Positions 44,476 through 55,397 of a stretch of DNA of 64,000 nt are shown here, piece after piece. Position numbers and translations under genes: made by a program. The stretch is from assembly GCA_020744425.1 (NCBI GenBank), contig JAGMUV010000004.1, positions 3,162,001 through 3,226,000 of the forward strand, read 5' to 3'. Every line of letters begins with the position of its first letter. The stretch's first letter is position 1. This DNA comes from Dactylonectria macrodidyma (Eukaryota > Ascomycota > Sordariomycetes > Hypocreales > Nectriaceae). The notes beneath the pieces are model-generated. The model saw only the letters and a program-made list of their open reading frames with translations. It did not search any database and was not told the origin of the DNA.

Positions 44476-46056
44476 TTATTGACCAGGGGAAACCAGCTTT
44501 CCTTGAGCCCTTGCTGAGTGCTCCCATCCACCTGCCAATGCCTCACCACCTGTCTCCTTTGCAAACTTCTGCATCCGGGCCTCAAGCTCAGGTCGGAAGT
44601 GGCGGATAAGACCCTGAATAGGCCAGGCGAAAGCCTCACCCAAAGCTGTGATTGAGTTAGTGACGGTAGACGAGTTAAGAGGAGGCGAGAAACATACCGC
44701 AGATAGTGTGACCCTCGACCTGCTTGGTGAGCTCCTGAAGCATGTCAATCTCCCGCTCGCGACCCTGGCCCTTCTCGAATCGGCTCATGATCTGTTCAGT
44801 CCACTTGCTGCCCTCTCGGCAAGGAGTGCACTGGCCGCAACTCTCGTGGCGGTAGAAGTGGCTAAGACGGCTGATGGCCCGAACGACGTCGGCGCTCTTG
44901 TCCATGACAATCACGGCAGCGGTACCAAGACCAGACTGGCTGTCCTTGAGACCGTCAAAGTCCATAATTTGGTCATCGCAAACGTGCTTGGGCAGGATAG
45001 GGGTCGAGGAACCACCAGGGATGATGGCCAGGAGGTTGTCCCATCCACCACGGACACCACCGCAGTGCTTGTCGATAAGCTCACGGAGAGGAATGGACAT
45101 CTCCTCCTCGACGGTGCAAGGGTTGTTGACGTGACCGGAGATACCAAACAGCTTGGTACCCTGGTTTCGCTCACGGCCAAAGCCGGCAAACCAAGTACCT
45201 CCACGACGGCAGATAGTAGGGGCGACAGCGACAGTCTCGACATTGGCGACTGTAGAGGGGCAACCAAAGAGGCCGACGGCAGCGGGGAACGGGGGCTTGA
45301 GACGAGGCTTACCAGCCTTGCCCTCGATGGACTCGATCAAGGACGTCTCTTCACCACACACGTAGGCACCGGCACCGCGGTGGATGTAAACATCGAAATC
45401 GTAACCGGATCCGCAGGCGTTCTTGCCAATCAGGCCATCGGCGTAGGCTTCGTTGATGGCATTCTGAAGAACATTGGCCTCCAGGACGAATTCGCCTCGG
45501 ATGTAAATGTAGGCGGCGGTCGCGTTCATGGCTCGGCCGGCAACGAGGCAGCCCTCAACGAGCTTGTGTGGGTCCTTTCGCATGATCTCTCGGTCCTTGC
45601 AGGTTCCGGGCTCGCCCTCATCGGCATTGACGACGAGGTATCGGGGTTTGTTGTCCTTATCCCAGTCCTTGAAGTTCATGAATGACTACAGAGCATTAGA
45701 GAACTCGATCCAGGATTGCTGCGGCGATTGATGCGAGAGTGCCCGTGACCTACCCATTTCAGACCCGAGGGGAAACCGGCACCTCCTCGTCCTCGCAGAC
45801 CGGAGGTCTTGATCTCGTTGATGATCCAATCGTGGCCCTTGAGGATAATCTCCTTCGTCTTGTGCCAGTCGCCCATCTTCTTCGCGCTCTTGAGGTCGGG
45901 GGGTAGTCGTCCGTACAAATTCTGAAAGATGCGATCCTGGTCTTTGAGGCCGCCGTACCTCCGCACCGGGTTGCCATCTTGGACGGTGGCCAGACCTCTC
46001 ACGGCAGTCCGTGAGAGGCCGACGACCTGCTTCGGTGCCGAACTCGTGGACAGCAT
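44476..46056 (-). CDS. nuo51: NADH:ubiquinone oxidoreductase 51 kDa subunit
   Basis: Mitochondrial complex I flavoprotein (NDUFV1/NuoF) that oxidises NADH through FMN and passes electrons to cluster N3. Three exons (46056-45754, 45685-44698 and 44645-44476) give 486 residues. It starts with a mitochondrial presequence ([20 protein letters not shown]). The FMN site [16 protein letters not shown] is cut by intron 1 after W. NADH-site [23 protein letters not shown], and [17 protein letters not shown] follow. The 4Fe-4S ligands are [12 protein letters not shown] plus a later Cys at HTIC, where intron 2 begins, then [20 protein letters not shown]. Long frames on the opposite strand are shadows. 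Divergent from the dynactin gene. Confidence 0.98.
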
Positions 46057-46514
46057 TGTGTTGTGGTCGGTTCGTGTGGCGAATTGAAGACGATGGGTAG
46101 ACGGACGGTCGTGAGGATGCGGCACTTCGAGTTTCCGTCGAGATTCGTGACCGTCCAGAAATGGCCGTTTGGTGATTGGCCAATGCGGCTGCCAGATTAC
46201 TCAGCGGTGAATGTTAGCCGATACTCTCTCACCACGCAAATTTGTGTGGGGAGCCAGGTCCCGACTAGCACAGCTGTTAGGCGGCGAATCATTGACCTCA
46301 TTGACTTGAGCCCACAGAGTCGGGTCGAGTGGCATGACAAGGGACCATGCTGTACGTAAGCTGGGGGGATCTCAAGCTCATATTAGCACATTAACCAAAC
46401 ACCGACTTCGCTCATACATCGTCAAAGGCATTCCTACCAAGCGATGACGGCAACACAGCTACAGAGGATCGCAGAATTGATATCCACTAGTTCGCCTAGG
46501 TGACTCCGATCGCC
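46057..46514. promoter_or_regulatory. Bidirectional promoter, nuo51 and dynactin p27
   Basis: 458-bp head-to-head spacer. attggccaat at 46175-46184 is a palindromic pair of CCAAT boxes, 119 bp upstream of the nuo51 start. This suits Hap-complex control of respiratory genes. Confidence 0.5.
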
Positions 46515-47150
46515 ATGTCTAGCAAAAGACACTCCATTCTCCCGGCCATTGATCGCAGTGGTCCAAAGCCTCCCGTCAACTTCTCGTCCTCCCTCACCAT
46601 CTCCGACAATGCGATCCTCCAGGGCATCCACTCCATTACAATGCAGGCAGAGACTGTAGTACACCCTCGTTCACGAGTTGAGTCTCACTTAGGGAGCATT
46701 CTCATCGGCCGACGATGTCTCGTCCACGAACAATCACACCTAGGAGCTCGCCCCGCAGATCTCGACACCGCAAAGCCAGGTGGTGTTGCCCTTGCCGACT
46801 ATGTGACCGTCGAGGCTGGTTGTGTTATAGAAGCTGGAGGCACTGAGATTGGAGAAGGCTCAATCATTCAAGCGGGAGCTAAGATTGGCAGTGGTGCCAG
46901 GATTGGCAAGGTATGAAAGCTCCTGGCGTACACTCTTGATCTGGATATTGACTTGCGAAAGAATTGCACCATTACACCAATGACGGTTGTCCCCCCTGGC
47001 ACGATTCTACCCGATAGCACTGTTATCTTCTCCAATGGCACAAAACGAATCGATCAGCGAGATATCTCCGACCAGAAGAAGCTTGCATTGATCAAGCAAC
47101 TCGCAGTGTTGAGGAAGATGATTCGCAGCAATCCCGACAAATTTAAATGA
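46515..47150 (+). CDS. Dynactin subunit 6 (p27)
   Basis: Pointed-end complex subunit of dynactin. Two exons (46515-46911 and 46963-47150) give 194 residues. Hexapeptide repeats of a left-handed beta-helix run through the middle: isoleucine/valine-led turns such as VTVEAGCVIEAGGTEIGEGS, IIQAGAKIGSGARIG. The C-terminus carries NCTITPMTVVPPGTILPDST and a final helix (QKKLALIKQLAVLRKMIR). The order and length match DCTN6. The start is the ATG in cgccATGTC at 46515. Confidence 0.92.
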
Positions 47151-48928
47151 TACCCCGCGATGCATGCGCGACTCTTTTTCCTACGTTATTTCAGCCGCTA
47201 TAGCTGCTTTGCAACGTACTCCGTTCCCGTGGTTCGGATCAAATTTCTCGGTTGAAGCCAACACTAATTCTGGCCGGGAACTTGCACCTCGAAGCCAGCT
47301 TTCCTCCCAATTACCGAGATCGGTTCAAATCCTACACACCGCTACCAACACGACGGCACCAACCACACTAAAATGTGCTCGCCCTTGCGCGTCATCCAAT
47401 CGAAGTGCTAGTTATCAAGGGCTGCCGCCTCCAGCTGCGAGGCCCACGCAACTCAATCCATTGTGGTAGCAATAGCTATGTAGGCCGTAGTATGGGATTT
47501 GGGTCGAGTGTGGTTACTGCGGACGAATCGATTGCCGTAGACGAGCCTGTTTCCACCATGGGGAGAATTCCAACAGCTCCATTACGTGCCAATCACGAAA
47601 AGATGCTAGAAGAAATTAGTCCCACGGCATATACATCGGCTGAACAATTCGACGAGTAGTTCGCATCCCTTGCTGGGTCAAATTCTCCTACGCAACCTCG
47701 ACACCAAGGGTACTGACGACAAGGCGTCAGTGATGGGGTAGATCCATGTGTCATGGCCCAGCATTGCTCAAGCTGTGTCTGTGGGAACCATCCAGTCTCA
47801 CAAATTCACTTGTAATAGTTCGACCCCCATTCGTTACCATACATCGCCTCCAGACTGTCGAGTGCCTAGCAAATGGAGCCATCGCCCTGGCAATAGTCAA
47901 CATCAGCCTTGTTTGCCAAAGCCAGAGAAGGGTAATACCATCGGGCCTGCGATGAGTCCTCCAGGTCGCAAGGATCACAGCATAAGCGGGAGCAATTATT
48001 CTAGGTGAAGAAGCCATGAACTGTAGAAACTCTTTATGAGCTTGTCACGAATAGCTCGAACGGGGCGCCACCTCACTCCTCTAGACACACGTCGTGAATA
48101 TTGATGTTGCCCTGCGGGAAGATAATGAAAGTGTCGGCCCAGTGGGCTTCTAACAGTGCCTTCAGCTTTTGTTGGGACGTGGCGGCTACCCTTGCCTCCG
48201 GAGTAAGAAAAGCACCGCACATACTCATAATACCATCCTGGAATGAGGAAAGTATTACCAAATCGGGCTATAAGTCATTTCAATATTTATATTAAAATTG
48301 CTTAATTATAGTTCAAGACGTAGAGTCCGTTGATGCTCTCTTATGGTCTATGGTATTTCTTCTCTCTTTACGGAGAGGATTCCGAAAAAGTCATGTGGGC
48401 CGAATGTTTTGCATGTAGAGTAACTAAAGAAACAGGATTTTCGTGTCCGTTATATTAAAAATGTTGTGTGCGTCTCAAGATTTACTATTTCTAGGACCAG
48501 GAGGTGAGCGTGCAAGCCTCGTGAACCTCAACACCATGTAACCCCGAAGAGCCTTCACCATGACCAAGGTGCCGGACCTGAAAACACGAGCGTACCAAGG
48601 TGCGTATTCCACAAATGGCATAGCCATGTTGTTCGTGAATATCACAGATCCTAATGATGAGGTGAAACGGTACTCTCCTGAACACCAGAACTGACAAGTA
48701 CATGGAGATGTAGGGGTTTCTCATTTGTGTTCTAATCGACAAGCAACGACTAATGAAGACCAGCTCTACCTTCATCGGGTATCATTAAAGAGCGATGAAC
48801 AGCCATCCATACCAAGCAAACAAAGCCATGTCGTGATTTCCTCCACAACAATGTAGACGTTGTTAAAAGCCGGCGGGGGCAGGGGCGGGGGCAGGGGCGG
48901 CGCCAGTACTGCCCGACCGGTGTTCCCT
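47151..48928. other. Long intergenic region
   Basis: About 1.8 kb with no confirmed gene. Frames at 47375-47659 (+) and 48261-48073 (-, FIIFPQGNINIHDVCLEE) lack family resemblance. The stretch around 48,240-48,480 is AT-rich. Near 48,875 there is a G-rich repeat, listed separately. Confidence 0.5.
48875..48897 (+). repeat. G-quadruplex-forming G-rich repeat
   Basis: Four guanine tracts, G5, G4, G5 and G4, separated by 1-2 nt loops (c or ca). It is a duplicated 12-mer just downstream of the frameshifted gene. Confidence 0.75.
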
Positions 48929-49698
48929 CTAGAACAGAGCCAGAAATGTGACGACAGCCATGATGGCCCATCTCTCTCCGAGAAGACCTGTGAGCCCCGT
49001 GCCCATGAATCGGAATTTGGCCTCGCCCTCCTTGGTGCTACTGCCTCTGGACCCGGCCCAAGCGGCCACGATCTCCTTGCCGGCGCTGTCGACGAAGTTC
49101 ATATCTCCGCCGTTACCAGTGCCTCTACTTCGCGGAGGTCCTTGGGCCAGGCGCACCAGCTTGTACCCGTACAACCTGCCGCCCAAGCTCTTGACGGCAT
49201 CCCCGCGAGAGTGACGCCACTTAAAGGCTCACGCGTGCCGTCGGGCCCGATCTCGATGGCGAATTGGTAGCCTCTGTGGCCCAGGCTTTTCGAAGGGGAC
49301 CTGTTGACGTTCTCGTGGGTCCGGCGCCCGGCCCCGAAGCTCGGAGCTGCGGGCAGTTCGACGAAAAACGAAGAGCTGAAGCTGCGCCAGGAGGCCGAGG
49401 CCAGCTGCGGGTACGATGTATCGGGGCCCGAGTGCAATAGCACGGGCGGCGTACTGGACCAACCCGAGTGATAGCTGAAGACGTACAGGGGTTGGTTTTT
49501 GTGTTGGCCCAGCTTGTAGCTGCTAGAGAAGAAGCCGCCTCTGTAGAGGTTGAAGGACGGTGGGAATTGATGCCCGAGAGACAATGAGGAAAGGGGCTGT
49601 GATGGTAGAGGCAATCGGCTTGGTTGCTGCTCCTTGGTGACTTCGCGGAACGAGGATGGCGTGTTGCCATCCTTTGGTGTGTCTTTTGGTTGGCTCAT
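48929..49698 (-). pseudogene. Single-TM protein gene with a one-base frameshift
   Basis: From the Met at 49698 one frame runs through NLYRGGFFSSSYKLGQ and GYQFAIEIGPDGTREP to about 49225. A second frame then carries on without a gap: KWRHSRGDAVKSLGGRLYGYKLVRL, GKEIVAAWAG, and a C-terminal hydrophobic anchor WAIMAVVTFLALF. The two halves make one plausible protein of about 256 residues with one base missing in cctttaag; no GT-AG intron fits. The fused protein resembles a fungal family with a basic GYKLVR motif, a GKEVVA motif and a C-terminal tail anchor, of unknown function. It is either a recent pseudogene or an assembly error. Confidence 0.7.
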
Positions 49699-50414
49699 GC
49701 TGTATCTCTAGGTCTTGAGGGGTATGAATGATGATGGTGTTCGTATCGATGATGCCAAGGGTGCTTTAATCAGGCACAGCAGACGCACACTCCTTATATG
49801 GAGGCTCACAGTAATAGGCAGGTGGCACCTTAATTGATGATGTCAACCTCGGCTCCTCAAGCTACCTAGATTGATAAGAAACGGAAAGGGTTGCCTGACT
49901 TCGTCGTACTCCGTTGCGCAGGTGCGAGCTTGTTGTGCGATCATCGTCCTCTGTACCACAGAGCCCAGGCATCAAGTGATTCACAGCTGTGACTGTGTTG
50001 CCTTGTATTACTTTCTATAGTACAGGCTCCCACATTTATTAGATGGCCATGGGAGGCTGTAGCTTTGGAGGAAATTGGGAAGTTCCGGGAATGCATTAAT
50101 TAGCAACAAATGGTTGAGATACAATAGGGGTTAGGAGGAGTCATGAGAAGAGAATAGGACTGTACTACTTCCAAGGGGAAGAGGAACACCACATATCCAC
50201 AAGCATCAGCATACTCTCTGCCTTTAAAAGTAATATCAGCATGTAATGTTATATTATGAATGCAAATACTTACCTCACAGGGTGCGAAATGGTTGGGTTT
50301 GATGCACCGTACACCACTCCCCACTTATCATTCACCAGTTGTTCTTCACCATTGACTGCAGTTTGAAATGACCGAAAACTCTTTCTCAATTCAACTAGAA
50401 GTGCTATATACAGT
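49699..50414. other. Intergenic region
   Basis: Promoter of the frameshifted gene and 3' flank of the transhydrogenase. No gene supported. Confidence 0.5.
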
Positions 50415-52099
50415 TTAATGGGTTAACGCCTCCTCAAACAACCGTCGCAGCTGATCCCTCTCCCTCTCCAGCTCAGTCGACAACCCAGGTGCCAGCATCA
50501 GCACGCGCGCCTGCGGAATCGTACCCTCGACGAGCGCCTCAATATCGTCTCTGCCAAAACCGAGCTCCTTGAGACCCTTGGGCTGGTCGCCTAGCTCCGC
50601 CAAGAACTTGGTAATGGCCTCGGCCAGCACTTCGCCCGCGCTCTCCCGCTTGACGTTGCTAATGTCGACGCCAAAGGCCTCGGCGGCGGCGAGATGGCGC
50701 TCCGGGTTCGATGCTGCTGTGAAGCGGAAGACGGCCGGCGCTGACACGGCCACGGAGACGCCGTGCGGGATGATGGGGGCTTCCACTTCGTAGCCCTGAT
50801 GTCTGTAACCGGGGTTTTGTCCTGAGATGGGATATGACATTCCTATGAAGTATTGAGTCAGTTTATGCAGAGCACAGAATCATACAACGAAAGCATACCG
50901 TGGCACAGGTGGACTCCCGCGTTTCCAAAACCGACACCGGCCAGAGTAGACGCAAGAAGCATTTCACTCTGAGCTTCAAGGTCATCCGGATTCTTCACGG
51001 ACCGCGGCAGGTACTTAATGGTTGCGCGTAGAGCATGGAAGGAGAAGACGTCGGAAATGGGGTTGGCTCCCTGGTACGCCGGACGGAGGATGGGGTTCGT
51101 CGGCCTGGGGACACGCTCATTGTACGGGATGGCAGTCCAAGACTCGAGCGAGTGGCACAGGACGTCGAGACCTGACGCGGCCTTGACGGCAGCAGGCATA
51201 GTGCGAGTGTTGAGGGGGTCGCAGATGCCGAGGGTGGGCTTCAGGTTACGGTGGGCGACTCCAGTCTTCGCTCGCTTCGAGACGAGGTCGAAGATGGCCG
51301 TGCCAGTGGTTTCACTGCCGGTACCGGCCGTGGTTGGGACAGCGATGAGAGGTTTCAGAGGCTTGTCTACAGGCCGACCCTTGCCCAGTGGCGCGTTGAC
51401 GAAGTCAAGGAAGTCAGCATCAGGGTATGCTGTGTACAGGTTCATGAGCTTGGCGGTGTCGATGACGGATCCGCCACCGACAGCGAGGAAGGCATCTGGT
51501 TCGTAAGGGCGAGCCCACGCGATGGCTTCCTTGATACTATGGTGGGAATTGTGAGTAACTTTTCGCAAGCATAGAGTTCAATGTCGGAACAAGACACTTA
51601 CGAGCTATCCTTGGGCTCGATACGCACATCCTTGAAGACTTCGAAGTTGATGCCCTCTCTCGTAAGTGCCTCGCGCACCTGTCTCATGGCATCGAGCTTG
51701 TCAACGGTTCGGTCAGTTACAACACAGACTCGCTTGGAGCCCATGTTCTTGAAGTCCATGCCGACCTCCTGGGTGACACCAGGGCCGAACCGGATGGAGG
51801 AAGCCGCCATCTCAAAGGCGTACTCCTTTTGACCCGGGTATGTCGTCGGCGTTGCATACTTGCGCTGGCCGGCGTGCTGGAGGGGCGTCATGACCGGTGG
51901 CGACTGGTGATAGCTCGGGTTGGAGTGGCAGGGGCATGATGGTGGGTGCGCGTACTGGACGGTGCGGAGCAGGCTTGTTGCCCGCCTGGCGGCCTGGCGT
52001 TTTGTATCGTCAGAGAGGTGTTCGAAGGGTTCATGTTTCTTTGGGAGCCGAGGCAGTTGTGATACTTACGTTAGGGACGGATCTCACAGCGGGGACCAT
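50415..52099 (-). CDS. Mitochondrial hydroxyacid-oxoacid transhydrogenase
   Basis: Iron-containing alcohol dehydrogenase family, ADHFE1 type, which oxidises 4-hydroxybutyrate to succinate semialdehyde with 2-oxoglutarate as acceptor. Four exons: 52099-52070 (10 codons), 51993-51602, 51536-50899 and 50842-50415, giving 495 residues. The joined N-terminus (MVPAVRSVPN, then AARRATSLLRTVQYA) is an Arg/Ala/Ser presequence for mitochondria. The cofactor region has FLAVGGGSVIDTAKL and VPTTAGTGSETTG. The metal-site helices include LDVLCHSLES and NAGVHLCHGMSYPISG, the last across intron 3, as does IIPHGVSVAVSAPAV. Length and order match ADHFE1. Confidence 0.93.
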
Positions 52100-54185
52100 G
52101 GTGACGGTTGTGACGGCTGTGGACTGCTCTGTTCGACACTTCAATGGCACTCAAAAGGTTGAATATAAGAATACAGATGGAGGTTAGGACAGTTAAGATG
52201 GAGTAGAATAAGTAAACCAATGGGCAAGATATGAAGGCATAAAAGGTGAATGATTCACTCAAGATGGGGCTTAAAGCCCATTGGGGCGTTGGCGCGGCTA
52301 CCTCAGCTTACGAGAGGCTTCTCCAACCTCGGATGGCCCGCCTTGCGATATGCGGGGGAGGCGCCAAAAGGTGACGCCAAAGTCGCCGATCTGGGGGCCG
52401 GTGGTGGGTTTAAGAGAGGGGACGGCACCGGCGCCGGGAACAAAGACTGTTCCGTTTCGGATATGCATGGCGGAGATAAAACTTGATCAAGTGCTCAAAA
52501 CTTGCTTCTTTCTCTGCCGGTCTAGTTCATCCCTCTGCCCGCTTCTGCCTTTGCCAATTGGTCGTGATAGCCGGTGTGCTTTCCGGATGCCGATGATGCT
52601 CTGGCCCGCCCTGTAGGCTTTCCTATTTAGGGCAAACCGAGATCTGGAGATGATCTAATGTGGATGCTACGCTCGGCCGAGAAGGCTAAACAAGTAACAC
52701 AAGATATCCTGCAAGGTTTGGCAGAATAGAAAGTTGACGGCTGAAGAGTGTGACCTGATTAAATCCCACGAGATTTGTGTAAGTGTCTATCTTCGTGTTG
52801 CTCGTCGTTTATAATCTGCTTTGTTCAGAAACCAATCGCGTTGTGTAGCCCCCCACCAGATCATGCTGTGTCACCACCACCATGTCTGCGAGTAGCCAGA
52901 CTTCATGCGGGAAACAAATGAAAGAAGGTGTGCTTGTGTTAGTCTGGAGGCTGACATATGTATCTTTCGAAAGTAGCACGACGAGGGCTGTACTTACATT
53001 ACCGCCATGGAAGCGCCATACCTACTCGCCGGGCAGAAGCCACAAAGGCTCAGATCCTTTCCTTGCATTTTTCTTGTTTCCTTCTGGATCCAGACTCTTT
53101 TGAATCTAGACCCATGCTAATGCGATTTTATATGTGAATGAATGAATGAATCAGCCATAATCGGGTGGCTATCGGGCTAACCGCACGATTCGGAGTTCCT
53201 ACCCGGTACAGAGGACCATTTCAAAAGTCTTTACCAGCATGCAAGCCACATTTTGCTTTTTCTTATCAAACGAACATAAAGCCCATCCTACGAATATTAA
53301 CGCTAAAAGAGGTCCTATATTATGGCATACTTAGCCTACTAAGTAGATATAATATAGGTCTAATATCACTAAAGGTGAGTAGATTTAGTGGACATTAGCC
53401 TGCAGCGATATGAGGCTGAATGTGCTCTCAGGTACCTGGTAGGGATTCGAGGGTGCGGCGTCCTTAGGCTGGGCAAAGACTTTTGAGATGGTCCTCCATA
53501 CACTAGAAGCCAATTACGAAATTGGCAGACCGCAAGCCATCTATTTCGTAACAGACGACAATTTTCTGCCATCTTCTAAACTCTGATCGAAGAGGCTCAT
53601 TCGCTCTTACAATCGGTACTTGATAGAGCCTTCATGTGAACGACTGTCAATACCGGAAACCCTGCGGTCTACTCAATTCACTAGGACGGTTGGTATGTAT
53701 TTGGGATACTAAGGCGAAAACCAACACACAAGTCACTTATAATTTGGCGGGATGTCCCATATCTGAGATGTTAATTGTGAGTTTATCATTTTAGTTTGCT
53801 TAGATGCAACGGCTTGGCATTTTCTCTGCCCCCACTTCGGAAGCAGCATCTTGCCAACACATGTGTTAGGTTAATTGCCGAACAACCCAGCTTCCTATCT
53901 GATAACTAGTGCGTCAGACTGCTTAGAAACCACCTGCTCATCCATTTATTACACTATGCCACCGTATTCCGTATTCCTCTTGGAACAGCCAGCCATTTGT
54001 TAATTCTCGTACGACTTGCTTCAGGATCGGCATGCGTCGGTATGAATCGGTGTCGGCACAATGATTAGACCGTCAAGACTGCTGTTGCCTTGACTCGTCA
54101 CCTACGTATTTCATCAACACCACAACGACCTCGTCACCTCGCCTTACAAACAACAACACGCAATACGAATTGAAACGCAATCACC
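52100..54185. other. Long intergenic region with repeat relics
   Basis: About 2 kb with no intact gene. The 52,260-52,450 part is GC-rich; 53,100-53,580 holds two inverted, diverged copies of one repeat (listed separately) in AT-rich DNA; the last 150 bp is the promoter of the S58 peptidase. Confidence 0.55.
53190..53572. repeat. Inverted, diverged repeat copies (RIP-like)
   Basis: gaggaccatttcaaaagtct on the plus strand (53211 on) recurs on the minus strand (53497 down) with C/T and A/G differences. The similarity reaches the protein level: YRGPFQKSLP on one strand and YGGPSQKSLP on the other, followed by PH in both. The plus copy is poorer in C and G, as if more heavily mutated by C-to-T change. 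It looks like remnants of a dispersed coding element, possibly a transposon, but I cannot name it. Confidence 0.55.
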
Positions 54186-55397
54186 ATGGCTGAACATACT
54201 TCATCATCGGGCAGATCGCGCCTCCGCGACATTCTCCCCCAGATCTATCTTGGCAAGTGGCCTACTGGTCCTCTCAACTCCATCACCGACGTGTCTGGCG
54301 TCCTCGTCCACACGCAGACCCTCCAGCCTGACAAAACCGTCAACACTGGTGTCACCACCATTCTGCCCCGGAAGGAATGGTACAAATACTCGTGCCATGC
54401 TGGTATCTTCAGATTCAATGGATGTGGCGAGATGACTGGTACCCACTGGATCGAGGAGACGGGGATGCTGACGTCGCCCATCATCCTCACCACCTCGTCG
54501 TCGGTCGGCGATGGATTCCGGGGCATATTGGATTATGCGTTCCGCCATCATTCTAATGAAGATGGCGACATGGAGCTATTTATCTTCCCCCTGGTTGCTG
54601 AGACTTACGACGGCTACTTGAACAATCAGTCTCGTTTTGCCGTCACGCCCGAGCATATCGTCGAAGGCATTCTGGCCGCCAGCTCGGATCGCGTGCCGGA
54701 GGGAAACACAGGTGGCGGCACCGGTATGATCTGCCATAGATTCAAGGGCGGCACGGGGTCAAGTAGTCGAGTTGTCAAGGGTGTCGACGTGACTGGGAAG
54801 CCAAAGGAGTACACAGTCGGGGTGTTAGTGCAGGCAAACTACGGATCCCAAGAGAACCTGCACATCGCCGGTGTCCCTGTTGGGCGCATCATCAAGTCAC
54901 AGCAAACCTCAGCTCGTGAAGAGAAAGCAAGCGATGCAGAGAGCTCTGGCAAGGAACCCAGAAAAGAGGGGAGCATCATAGTCGTCATCGCCACAGATGT
55001 TCCCCTTCTCCCGATTCAGCTTCAACGGATCGCTAAACGGGCTACGGTTGGGCTCGCCAAGGTAGGTGGCTACGGAGGCAACTCATCGGGAGACATCTTC
55101 CTCGCCTTCTCGACGGCGGCCAAGATCCCGGTACTGGAGTTCGACATGGACGCGGCGACGACGACAACTCCGGTGGCGGACCCGTACCAGCCGGTGCCGC
55201 GGCCGGTGGAGACTCTGGACAACGATTCGATCGGCGGGGTGTTTGAGGCTGCGGCAGATGCGACTGAGGAGGCCATCTACAACGCTCTGTGCATGGCCGA
55301 GTCCATGACAGGGTATAAGGGGCGAAGTGTGGACGCCATAGACCTGGACAAGGTGCGAGAGATTGTTGGGAGAGCACATGCGGCTTCCTTTGCCTAG
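54186..55397 (+). CDS. S58-family (DmpA-type) aminopeptidase
   Basis: Self-processing N-terminal-nucleophile hydrolase of the DmpA/BapA family, which removes L- or D-amino acids or beta-peptides from amino ends. Single exon, 403 residues, near the usual 370-380. Family features: NSITDVSGVLVHTQT at the start, NTGGGTGMICHRFKGGTGSSS, YTVGVLVQANYG, and the autoprocessing site GGNSSGDIFLAFSTA, where Ser301 is the likely nucleophile exposed by cleavage. A charged insert of about 25 residues (EEKASDAESSGKEPRKEGS) sits before the second half. No signal peptide, so intracellular. No neighbour explains its substrate. Confidence 0.92.
   Translation: MAEHTSSSGRSRLRDILPQIYLGKWPTGPLNSITDVSGVLVHTQTLQPDKTVNTGVTTILPRKEWYKYSCHAGIFRFNGCGEMTGTHWIEETGMLTSPIILTTSSSVGDGFRGILDYAFRHHSNEDGDMELFIFPLVAETYDGYLNNQSRFAVTPEHIVEGILAASSDRVPEGNTGGGTGMICHRFKGGTGSSSRVVKGVDVTGKPKEYTVGVLVQANYGSQENLHIAGVPVGRIIKSQQTSAREEKASDAESSGKEPRKEGSIIVVIATDVPLLPIQLQRIAKRATVGLAKVGGYGGNSSGDIFLAFSTAAKIPVLEFDMDAATTTTPVADPYQPVPRPVETLDNDSIGGVFEAAADATEEAIYNALCMAESMTGYKGRSVDAIDLDKVREIVGRAHAASFA

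Noticed and set aside
44648..45685. 345-residue open frame antisense to nuo51
   Set aside because: It mirrors the highly codon-biased complex I gene on the other strand and has no family resemblance; nuo51 is unambiguous.
48073..48261. 62-residue minus-strand frame (FIIFPQGNINIHDVCLEE)
   Set aside because: Reads like protein, but is short, isolated in AT-rich DNA, and not tied to any family or splice partner.
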